Of a stretch of DNA of 56,996 nucleotides, positions 29,091 to 39,497 are shown piece after piece (position 1 is the first letter of the stretch; every line of letters begins with the position of its first letter). The translations under genes were made by a program, and so were the position numbers. Source of the stretch: Brachybacterium tyrofermentans (GTDB lineage Bacteria; Actinomycetota; Actinomycetes; Actinomycetales; Dermabacteraceae); contig NZ_JABUXW010000025.1 in NCBI RefSeq assembly GCF_014897585.1, positions 1-56,996 on the forward strand, in the 5' to 3' direction. The notes under the pieces were generated by a model. That model ran no database searches, was not told the DNA's origin, and saw nothing but the letters and a program-made list of their open reading frames with translations.

Positions 29091-30665
29091 ATGCCGGCAT
29101 CCGCCGCGCCCGCCTCTGCCACTGCCGCCGCGCCCGCCCCTGTCAGCCGCCGTCGGCTGCTCCAGGCCAGCGGTGCCTCCGCCGCCGTGATCGCCCTGGG
29201 CATCACGGCCCCGACCGCGAGCGCCGAGGAGGGGCCGCAGCCCGAGGGCCTGTTCTCCCTGGGTGTGGCCAGCGGGGCGCCCCGGCCCGACGGCGCGGTG
29301 CTGTGGGCCCGGCTGGCCCCGGAGCCGCTCGCCGAGGACGGCCACGGCGGGATGGAGCTGCGGGACGTCACGGTGCGCTGGCACGTCGCGAAGGATCCTG
29401 AGTTCCGGCAGATCGCGGCCCGCGGGCAGGCGCTCGCCCAGCCCGAGCTCGCGCACGCCATCCACCCCAAGGTCGAGGGCCTAGACCCCGCGACCGACTA
29501 CTACTACCGGTTCTCGGTGGGGCGGCAGAACAGCCCCGTCGGCCGCTTCCGGACCCTGCCCGCGCAGGGCGCGGACGTCGAGTCCTTCAGCGTCGGCGTG
29601 GTCTCCTGCCAGGCCTGGTACCACGGGCATTTCACCGCGCACAAGCATCTGGCCGCGGAGGAGGAGCTGGACCTGGTGGTGTTCGTGGGCGACTACATCT
29701 ACGAGTACGCCATCACCGCGTCGAACCTGTGGCGTCAGGGGGTCGAGGTGGGACCGGCGCATCAGGTCGAGACCGAGACGCTCGAGCAGTACCGGCTGCG
29801 CTACGCCCTATTCAAGCTGGATCCGCACCTGCAGGCGGTCCATGCCCGGGTCCCGGCGGTCGCCGTGTGGGACGACCATGAGGTGCAGAACGATTACGTG
29901 GGCGGCGGCTCCAGCACCGGCATCCCGGAGGATCAGTTCGCCTATCGCATCGCCGTCGCGTACCGCGCCTTCTACGAGAACATGCCGCTGGACATCGAGG
30001 CGCTGCCGGAGGGTCCGGATTCCGACATCACCACCGGATTCGACGTGGGCTCCCTCGCGCGGTTCTCGCTGCTGGACACCCGCCAGTTCCGGGACCCGGC
30101 GCCGATGGACGCCGAGGACCAGCAGGATCCGGACCGCACCATGCTCGGCGCGGAGCAGGAGGCCTGGGTGACCGAGCGCCTCGAGCAGTCCCCGGCGCTG
30201 TGGAACGTGATGGCCAACGGCGTGGTGGTCGCCGCGATCACCGAGGACCGCACCGACATGTGGGACGGATACCCGGCGGCCCGGCAGCGTCTGCTGGACG
30301 CGATGGTCGCCAGCAGCAACCCCGTGGTGCTCACCGGCGACATCCACAAGCACGTCGCCGCGGAGCTTCTGGCCGACTTCACGGATCCGGGCAGCGGCAC
30401 CATCGGGGTGGAGCTGATCTGCACCTCGGTGGGCTCCGACGGCGACGGGGCGAAGACCGACAACTACACCGACGACTGGACGCAGCACGAGTACGTCAAG
30501 CACTACGACGGGCGGCGCGGCTACATCCACCTGCGCTTCACGCCCGAGGAGCTGGTCTCCAGCTTCTACGTCGTGGACTGGATCGAGGCCGACGACACCG
30601 CCCCGAAGCAGCTCTCGGCGCGCTTCACCACGCCCGCCGGCGACCCCCGCCTGATCCAGGCCTGA
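29091..30665 (+). CDS. phoD: Tat-exported PhoD-type alkaline phosphatase
   Basis: A 524-residue secreted phosphodiesterase/phosphatase. The N-terminus carries SRRRLLQASG, a twin-arginine signal, then a hydrophobic stretch and ASAEE cleavage region. A PhoD N-terminal domain (FSLGVASGAPRPDGAVLWAR) leads into the catalytic domain with FVGDYIYEY, WDDHEVQNDY, and GDIHKH as Fe/Ca ligands. AGGAG stands before ATG 29091. A second gene follows after 50 bases, probably co-transcribed. The stop codon lies in a duplicated 20-base segment (see findings). Confidence 0.92.
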   Translation: MPASAAPASATAAAPAPVSRRRLLQASGASAAVIALGITAPTASAEEGPQPEGLFSLGVASGAPRPDGAVLWARLAPEPLAEDGHGGMELRDVTVRWHVAKDPEFRQIAARGQALAQPELAHAIHPKVEGLDPATDYYYRFSVGRQNSPVGRFRTLPAQGADVESFSVGVVSCQAWYHGHFTAHKHLAAEEELDLVVFVGDYIYEYAITASNLWRQGVEVGPAHQVETETLEQYRLRYALFKLDPHLQAVHARVPAVAVWDDHEVQNDYVGGGSSTGIPEDQFAYRIAVAYRAFYENMPLDIEALPEGPDSDITTGFDVGSLARFSLLDTRQFRDPAPMDAEDQQDPDRTMLGAEQEAWVTERLEQSPALWNVMANGVVVAAITEDRTDMWDGYPAARQRLLDAMVASSNPVVLTGDIHKHVAAELLADFTDPGSGTIGVELICTSVGSDGDGAKTDNYTDDWTQHEYVKHYDGRRGYIHLRFTPEELVSSFYVVDWIEADDTAPKQLSARFTTPAGDPRLIQA

Positions 30666-30717
30666 CCCCGGCCCGACACGGCCTGACCCCGGCCTCACCC
30701 GCCAGAGAAGAGCAGCT

Positions 30718-31563
30718 ATGAGCCCGCGCCCCGACACCGTCACCGACCTGCACGCCGAACCCGCCCTGGCCAGGACGCTCCTGTCCTGGGAGCCCCTGGG
30801 ATTCGACCCCCTGATCGACCACTTCCGGATCTACGCGGTCCGCGGCGAGAGCGCCCCGGAGGAGCCGCAGGAGAGCGACCTGATCGCCAAGACCGTCTAC
30901 CCGAACGTCGCGCACACGGACCTCGACCCGGCCGGGGAGACCTGGACCTACACCGTGCTCGCGGTCTCCGACGCGGGCCGGCGCGGCCGCCCCAGCGCAC
31001 CGGTGACCGCGACCTCCCAGCCCTCGGTCACCGCGACCGGGCGGGAGATCGCGACGATCGGCGCCTTCGACGGCCGCACGCTCGAGCATCACCTGGCCCC
31101 GACCTCGTACGCGCAGATCCCCGAGGAGTTCCCCGACGCGGTCATCGAGTACGAGCAGGGCGCCGACGAGCCCGGCGCTGCCTGGCCGTACCTGCTGCCG
31201 GGCCCGGGCGACGCCTGGGCGGGGAAGAAGCCCTACCGGGCCCGCTGGACGCTCACGCTCGACGAGGCACCGCAGGCCGATCTCGACCTCGCGGTGTGGC
31301 TCGTGGACACCACGCGCCTGGGTGGGATCCTGCGGGTCAGCGCCAACCACGAGCACGTCACCGATATCGAGCTGCCCGTGGGCAGCACCCGTGGCTCCCG
31401 CGAGGGGGACGCGACCGTGCCGGGCTCGACGCTGCGGCGCTCCTTCCACGAGCCGGCCCTGCCCGCCGCGCTGCTGCAGGCCGGGGTGAACGTGCTCGAG
31501 TTCGAGCTGGCCGAGGGCGGCTGGGCTGCTTGGGACGCCGTGGGGGTGTTCGCGCGGGAGTAG
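30718..31563 (+). CDS. FN3-like protein with a lyase-type carbohydrate-binding domain
   Basis: A 281-residue protein. Residues 1-100 look like a fibronectin type III module (TVTDLHAEPALARTLLSWEP, TYTVLAVSDAGRRGRPSAPV). Residues 110-281 resemble the beta-sandwich domain III of PL4/PL11 rhamnogalacturonan lyases (RARWTLTLDEAPQADLDLAV, LLQAGVNVLEFELAEGGWAA). No catalytic lyase domain and no signal peptide are visible, so export is unclear. GAAGAG sits upstream of the ATG. It may bind a polysaccharide with phoD as partner, but this is inference. Confidence 0.7.
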   Translation: MSPRPDTVTDLHAEPALARTLLSWEPLGFDPLIDHFRIYAVRGESAPEEPQESDLIAKTVYPNVAHTDLDPAGETWTYTVLAVSDAGRRGRPSAPVTATSQPSVTATGREIATIGAFDGRTLEHHLAPTSYAQIPEEFPDAVIEYEQGADEPGAAWPYLLPGPGDAWAGKKPYRARWTLTLDEAPQADLDLAVWLVDTTRLGGILRVSANHEHVTDIELPVGSTRGSREGDATVPGSTLRRSFHEPALPAALLQAGVNVLEFELAEGGWAAWDAVGVFARE

Positions 31564-31700
31564 CGGGAGCAGCGGGAATGTCAGGAGCAGCGGGAGCAGC
31601 AGCATCCCCGGATCGCGGGATCGGGCGCTGCCCGTCGCCTCCCTCGAAGCACCTCGAGATCCCCGCGTGAAGAAAAGGGTGCAAAACGGACAAAGCATGA

Positions 31701-31713
31701 CATACTCCATAGT

Positions 31714-31716
<3 letters not shown>
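31701..31716. promoter_or_regulatory. Palindrome over the rmlA -10 box and start codon
   Basis: CATACT-CCAT-AGTATG is a perfect 6+6 inverted repeat; its right arm contains the rmlA ATG. CATACT also fits as the -10 box, with transcription starting about at the ATG, so the mRNA would be leaderless. A repressor at this site would block the whole rhamnose cluster. Confidence 0.5.
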
Positions 31717-35143
<3,427 letters not shown>

Positions 35144-35288
35144 CCGGCGCCTGGCTGAATCGCGCGCCGGGTTGATCGTTCTCCCTCTCTGTGAGCCAAT
35201 GGGCGGCGGCCCGGGCTGCACCGTCGACGGTGAGCTGCGGGAGGCAGCGCCGCACCCGGCCTGCCACCGACCTCGAGGGAGAGCGGAC

Positions 35289-36797
35289 ATGCAGACCATC
35301 GACCTGCTGGTGATCGCGGCCTATCTGATCGCCACCGCCTGGCTGGGCCTGAAGCTCAGCGGCAGGCAGACCAGCGTGAAGGGCTATTTCCTGGGCGGGC
35401 GTGACCTGCCGTGGTGGGCGGTGTGCCTGTCCGTGGTGGCCACCGAGACCAGCGCCCTGACCGTCATCGGCATCCCGGTGATGAGCTACCTGGGAAACAT
35501 CTCCTACCTGCAGCTGGGACTGGGCTACATCCTCGGCCGCATCGTGGTCGCCTTCTTCATGCTGCCGCGCTACTACGACGGCGAGATGATCACCGCCTAC
35601 GCCTATCTCGGCAAGCGGTTCGGAGCCAGCACCCAGACCACCGCGGGCGTGACCTTCCTGATCACGCGGCTTTTGGCCGACGGGATCCGCGTGCTCGCCG
35701 CCGCGATCCCGCTGAAGGTGATCCTCGAGGGCATGGGGCTGGATCTCAGCTACTTCGTGATCACCGTGATCCTCTCGGTGGTGACGATCCTGTACACCTT
35801 CATCGGCGGCATCACGGCCGTGGTCTGGGTGGATGTGGTCCAGATGCTGCTGTATGTGGCCGGCGGGATCCTGGCGATCATCGTGGTGCTGAGCACCGTG
35901 GGCAGCGGCTGGTGGGGTCAGGCCGTCGACGCCGGGAAGACCCAGCTGTTCGTCCTCTCCGACAACCCGATCAGCGGCCCCGATTCCTTCATCGCCTCTC
36001 TGATCGGCGGCGCGGTCTTCGCGATGGCCTCCCACGGCTCGGACCAGCTCGTGGTGCAGCGCCTGCTGTCCTGCCGCTCGAAGGCCGAGGCGCAGAAGGC
36101 GATCATCGTCTCCGGCGTGGTGGTGACGATCCAGTTCGCGATCTTCCTGGTGGTGGGCCTCGCACTGTGGGGCTACTACCAGCAGGCCACCCCGGCCGAG
36201 CTGGGGCTGACGAGGGACGACGAGATCTTCCCGCTGTTCATCGTCGAGGCCCTGCCTCCGGGCCTGTCCGGGCTGCTGCTGGCGGGCATCCTCGCCGCCG
36301 CGATGTCCACGCTGTCCTCCTCGCTGTCCGCGCTGAGCTCCTCCACGGTCACCGACGTGGTGGCCAAGCTGCGCAGTCGGCCGCTCAGCGACGAGCAGGG
36401 CCTGCGGGTCGGCCGCTGGGCCACGATCGGCTGGGGCCTGGCGTTCATCGCCCCCGCCACGATCTTCCGGTCCGACGAGGGCAGCATCGTGGTCCTCGCC
36501 CTGGGCGTCGCCGGCATCACCTATGGCGGACTGCTGGGGGCGTTCGTGTTCGGCATCGTCAACCGGCGCGCCCGCGCCCTGGACGCCAACATCGCCTTCG
36601 TGGTCGCCGTCGCCGTGAACGCCTTCTTCTTCCTCATGGAGAAGTATGTGGTGGGCGAGGTGTGGGTCGCCTGGCAGTGGTACCCGCTGCTGGGCGGGAT
36701 CGTCACCTTCGCCGTGGGCGGGCTGCTGTCGCTGCGCCACCCGGCGGTGGCGCGCGCGACGGCCCCGGAGGAGACTGCCCGGAACAGCACCCGCTGA
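35289..36797 (+). CDS. Sodium:solute symporter family transporter
   Basis: A 502-residue protein of about thirteen membrane helices. The start MQTIDLLVIAAYLIATAWLG is followed by GYFLGGRDLPWWAVCLSVVA, the SSS-family motif, then SYLQLGLGYILGRIVVAFFM, a helix with LGKRFGASTQTTAG, and ASHGSDQLVVQRLLSCRSKA. Such carriers import sugars, sialic acids or organic acids with sodium. GAGGGAGAG lies six bases before the ATG at 35289. The arr gene follows after 17 bases. The substrate cannot be assigned. Confidence 0.9.
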   Translation: MQTIDLLVIAAYLIATAWLGLKLSGRQTSVKGYFLGGRDLPWWAVCLSVVATETSALTVIGIPVMSYLGNISYLQLGLGYILGRIVVAFFMLPRYYDGEMITAYAYLGKRFGASTQTTAGVTFLITRLLADGIRVLAAAIPLKVILEGMGLDLSYFVITVILSVVTILYTFIGGITAVVWVDVVQMLLYVAGGILAIIVVLSTVGSGWWGQAVDAGKTQLFVLSDNPISGPDSFIASLIGGAVFAMASHGSDQLVVQRLLSCRSKAEAQKAIIVSGVVVTIQFAIFLVVGLALWGYYQQATPAELGLTRDDEIFPLFIVEALPPGLSGLLLAGILAAAMSTLSSSLSALSSSTVTDVVAKLRSRPLSDEQGLRVGRWATIGWGLAFIAPATIFRSDEGSIVVLALGVAGITYGGLLGAFVFGIVNRRARALDANIAFVVAVAVNAFFFLMEKYVVGEVWVAWQWYPLLGGIVTFAVGGLLSLRHPAVARATAPEETARNSTR

Positions 36798-36814
36798 CGG
36801 GGAAGGGGAGCACG

Positions 36815-37240
36815 ATGACGGAGCCAGCACCCTTCGAGATGTTCGAGGAGGGCGTGTACCTGCACGGCACCCAGGCCGCGCTGGAGCCCGGTGAGCTGCT
36901 CACGCCGCGGCAGCCCTCGAACTATCGCCAGGACCTGGCGATGCGCCACGTCTATTTCACCCAGACGCTGGCCGCCGCGGCCTGGGGAGCCCAGCTCGCC
37001 AGGGGAGATGGCCGGCCCCGCATCTATGTCGTAGAGCCGACAGGGGACTTCGAGGATGACCCCAACGTCACCGACAAGAAGTTCCCGGGCAACCCCACGT
37101 GCTCCTATCGCAGCCAGGAGCCGGTCCGTGTGATCCGCGAGCTCGAGGGGTGGACCGGGCACAGCCCCGAGAGCGTCCGGGCCATGCGCAAGGGCCTCGC
37201 CGAGCTGCGCCGCAGCGCGAGCGACGAGATCATCGACTGA
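36815..37240 (+). CDS. arr: NAD-dependent rifampin ADP-ribosyltransferase
   Basis: A 141-residue enzyme, normal for Arr, that transfers ADP-ribose from NAD to a rifamycin hydroxyl. YLHGTQAALEPGELLTPRQP carries His17; HVYFTQTLAAAAWGAQLA carries Tyr47; RIYVVEPTGDFEDDPNVTDK carries Asp82, together forming the H-Y-D triad; KKFPGNPTCSYRSQEPVRV follows. GGAAGGGGAG precedes the ATG, 17 bases after the symporter stop, so both are probably co-transcribed. Resistance itself is not shown by sequence alone. Confidence 0.93.
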   Translation: MTEPAPFEMFEEGVYLHGTQAALEPGELLTPRQPSNYRQDLAMRHVYFTQTLAAAAWGAQLARGDGRPRIYVVEPTGDFEDDPNVTDKKFPGNPTCSYRSQEPVRVIRELEGWTGHSPESVRAMRKGLAELRRSASDEIID

Positions 37241-37293
37241 TCCGTCGGGGTCCGCCTGTGTCAGGTGCGCGGCTCTGTCGGGTGCTCGTCGAC

Positions 37294-37713
37294 TCAGGTT
37301 CGGGTCGTGGCGCGGATCCGTGTCAGCAGATCGGGCAGGAGTTCGGTCACCGTGCGCCAGAACACCTCGGCGTTCATTGCGCCGTAGCCGCGGTGCGCGG
37401 CGATGTTCCGGGTCGTCGTGATTCCGCGACGCTCCTCGGTCGTGACGACGGACAGGAACTCGGAGAAGCGCTTCTCCTCCTCGAACAGGGCGGCCAGCCG
37501 GAGTACGGCGACCGTCGCCCGGTCGTAGCTCTCGGACCCCTCGAGGAAGGCGTCGCGTCCCTGCGCGATGACAGCGTCGACGCGTCGCTCGATCCGGCTC
37601 AGCTCATCGAGAAGGACGTCGGCAGCCACGGGGGCGCCCTCGTCCGTCGCGCGGGTTCGAGGGCGCATCTCCCAGCGGGCAGCGTGATCGGGGTGGTCGC
37701 CGTGGTCGCTCAC
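37294..37713 (-). CDS. HepT-like ribonuclease toxin
   Basis: A 139-residue helical protein with the HEPN-type Rx4H motif, RNIAAH at R102-H107, in TTRNIAAHRGYGAMNAEVFW, as in HepT/DUF86 ribonucleases. The preceding helices (LLDELSRIERRVDAVIAQGR) match the family. The N-terminal 30 residues are His/Asp/Arg-rich and may be non-structural. The ATG overlaps the stop of the nucleotidyltransferase gene (ATGA), the standard antitoxin-first layout of MntA/HepT pairs, where the transferase AMPylates the toxin. Confidence 0.78.
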   Translation of the reverse strand: MSDHGDHPDHAARWEMRPRTRATDEGAPVAADVLLDELSRIERRVDAVIAQGRDAFLEGSESYDRATVAVLRLAALFEEEKRFSEFLSVVTTEERRGITTTRNIAAHRGYGAMNAEVFWRTVTELLPDLLTRIRATTRT

Positions 37714-38171
37714 AGCGGGATCGCCGTCCGACGGATGTGCGCGGGGGCCTCGCGGTCATCGACGACGACGTCCACCGCGAAGCCGAGCAGTTCGGTCGCG
37801 TCGGCGACGAAGGTCGCGTAGGCGAGGGGGCCCGCGTCGGGATCCACGTCGATGAACAGGTCGATGTCCGAGGAGTGATGATCGGTGCCCCGCGCGACGG
37901 AGCCGAAGACCCGGATATTGCGGACTCCCAGGTCGGCGCCGAGGGCGAGCAACTCGTCGCGGTGCGCGGCAACGGCGAGGGAAGGGCGGTAGTCCGCCGC
38001 CGCGAGAAGCCGTGCCAGCAGGTCAGGGGATACGGGCCTGCGGCCTGACTCGATTCCGGCGATATGCGGCTGTCGGGCGCCGACGGCCTCCGCCAGGGCG
38101 CTCTGCGTCATGCCGGCGTCCTCGCGGGCGGCCCGGAGGACCCCGGGGGCGTCGTTCACCGTGCCCGTCAT
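37710..38171 (-). CDS. MntA-like antitoxin nucleotidyltransferase with XRE domain
   Basis: A 153-residue protein. Residues 9-60 form an XRE-type helix-turn-helix (REDAGMTQSALAEAVGARQP, HIAGIESGRRPVSP). Residues 75-153 form a minimal nucleotidyltransferase with VFGSVARGTDHHSSDIDLFI, giving the GS motif (90-91) and metal aspartates D102 and D104. The pairing with a HepT-like gene fits a type VII system in which the transferase inactivates the toxin by AMP transfer; the fused DNA-binding domain could also repress the operon. ATG 38171 appears leaderless. Confidence 0.8.
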   Translation of the reverse strand: MTGTVNDAPGVLRAAREDAGMTQSALAEAVGARQPHIAGIESGRRPVSPDLLARLLAAADYRPSLAVAAHRDELLALGADLGVRNIRVFGSVARGTDHHSSDIDLFIDVDPDAGPLAYATFVADATELLGFAVDVVVDDREAPAHIRRTAIPL

Positions 38172-38178
38172 GCAGTGA

Positions 38179-38197
38179 ATGATACCTGTCGTGGTAT
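38179..38197 (-). promoter_or_regulatory. -10 box and operator-like inverted repeat of the antitoxin gene
   Basis: On the minus strand TATCAT (38179-38184) lies 7 bases before the ATG at 38171. ATACC (38182-38186) and GGTAT (38193-38197) form an inverted repeat with a six-base centre that overlaps this box, an obvious site for the XRE domain of the antitoxin to repress its own operon. Confidence 0.5.
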
Positions 38198-38262
38198 ATG
38201 CCGCCCAGGGTGCTGTGCCCATGCCGAGATCGGCGGAGTTCGTTCGCCGAGCCTCCGCGCCG

Positions 38263-38982
38263 TCAGTGCAGCGAGAGCAGCTGTCGCAGCCAGGGAACGT
38301 GTTCGCCGATCAGGGCGATCGTGCCGTCCCCGAGCACCAGCAGCGCGATGATCGCCAGCACCACGGCGAGCCCGGCCTGCAGCGGGCGACGCCGTTCGGC
38401 GAACCAGTCCGCGAGGCGCCGCACCATCCGGTCGTGCCGGCCGACGGCCGCGATCGCGGTGAGGGTCACGAGCGGTGCCTGGTAGACGAGGTTCCACAGC
38501 ACGAGGAGCGCGATTCGCAGGGCGAGCGACTCCTCCTGGGCGGCCATGCCCACCGCGAGGGTGAAGGCAGGATCCGCCAGCGCGGTCGTGGAGAAGGCGA
38601 TACCGGCGACGAGCAGCGGCCACATCGCGAGCCGGGTCGGGGAGCTGCGCCGTGCGATGCGCCCGTGGGGGAGGGGCGGCCGACGCGCGGAGCGCCACTG
38701 GTGCAGGGCGAAGGCGCCGAGCGCGAGGCCGGCGGCCACTTCGACGCTGCCGATCGCGTTGTTCGAGTGCAGGATAGGGCGCAGCCAGGCGCCGAGCACG
38801 GTGAGCAGCGGATGCAGCACCACGGTCACGGGGATGATCACCAGCGCGTAGCCGCCTGCGAAGGCGAGCAGGTGCCGGAGCTTCCCGCCGCGCAGGAGGA
38901 TCCCGGTGGCGATGACGCCGCCGAGCACGTCCATGGTGAGGATGGCGAGCCCGAGGAACGCGAGGACGCCGGGAAGAGTCAT
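38263..38982 (-). CDS. GAP/Sap-like membrane protein
   Basis: A 239-residue integral membrane protein of about six helices: LPGVLAFLGLAILTMDVLGG, HLLAFAGGYALVIIPVTVVL, VEVAAGLALGAFALHQWRSA, LLVAGIAFSTTALADPAFTL. The pattern resembles the GAP/LysE-related family that includes Sap proteins of mycobacteria, which aid lipid or glycopeptidolipid export. The assignment is tentative. The ATG at 38982 has only a weak site upstream. It stands alone. Confidence 0.65.
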   Translation of the reverse strand: MTLPGVLAFLGLAILTMDVLGGVIATGILLRGGKLRHLLAFAGGYALVIIPVTVVLHPLLTVLGAWLRPILHSNNAIGSVEVAAGLALGAFALHQWRSARRPPLPHGRIARRSSPTRLAMWPLLVAGIAFSTTALADPAFTLAVGMAAQEESLALRIALLVLWNLVYQAPLVTLTAIAAVGRHDRMVRRLADWFAERRRPLQAGLAVVLAIIALLVLGDGTIALIGEHVPWLRQLLSLH

Positions 38983-39089
38983 GCTCGGAGCGTACGAGGC
39001 CGGGAGGCGGCGTGCAGCGCGGTTCGCGCCCACTCGGGGTGGGGGTTATCCGGAGGCACGCCCATGCCGCACCCCGCGACGCCGCGGCC

Positions 39090-39188
39090 TCACGCCTCGA
39101 ACACGACCTCGCCGTCCTTGATCGTGGTGAGCACCTCGAGGCCCCGCAGGTCCTGGTCACGGTGCAGGGGATGCGAGTCTGGGAAACG
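39090..39188 (-). pseudogene. C-terminal remnant of an amidohydrolase-like gene
   Basis: On the minus strand a 32-codon stretch ends DLRGLEVLTTIKDGEVVFEA-stop, preceded by DSHPLHRDQ. This is the C-terminus typical of amidohydrolase-superfamily proteins such as cytosine deaminase and YtcJ-like enzymes. An in-frame TGA at 39189-39191 blocks any extension. The rest of the gene is missing, cut at the edge of the polysaccharide cluster. Confidence 0.55.
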
Positions 39189-39301
39189 TCACGAGGTTCT
39201 ATGGAGCGGCTGACCCGTGAGCGCACCGCCTGGCAGGGATGGTTCACGCCGGGGCCACGGAGGATATCGAGAAGGCCGTGCCTGCGGGGGAGGGGAAATC
39301 G

Positions 39302-39397
39302 ATGTATCTGAATAGGGCTTACTTACTGGATGCACTGCCAGATCACATCGCGCGGCTCGAGACGGCGCGCGGCGAGCTCTGGCAGCGACTTGGCTGA
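39302..39397 (+). CDS. Possible small protein, 31 residues
   Basis: ATG 39302 is preceded by GGGGGAGGGGAAATCG, a strong ribosome site, in an AT-richer patch. The frame reads MYLNRAYLLDALPDHIARLE and ends with TGA at 39397; it would form an amphipathic helix. It lies in the gap 39192-39497 between the amidohydrolase remnant and the first glycosyltransferase; the rest of that gap shows nothing I can support apart from a -10 box. It could equally be a remnant. Confidence 0.3.
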   Translation: MYLNRAYLLDALPDHIARLETARGELWQRLG

Positions 39398-39485
39398 ACT
39401 CTGCGGCGAGGAAGTCGCTGGCCGTGGCTCACTCCGGCGGTCTGGCAACGAGAGGACCGCAGGGCGGCTCGCGGGCCCACCCCTG

Positions 39486-39491
39486 TATCCT
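39486..39491 (+). promoter_or_regulatory. -10 box of a likely leaderless glycosyltransferase
   Basis: TATCCT lies six bases before GTG 39498, the likely first codon, and would start the transcript at that codon. It is probably the promoter of the polysaccharide cluster. A -35 box is not clear. Confidence 0.45.
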
Positions 39492-39497
39492 CGACCC

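Noticed and set aside
39330..39497. Longer start for the first cluster glycosyltransferase
   Set aside because: The extension is Arg/Ser-rich without domain match, and the -10 box at 39486 would lie inside it.
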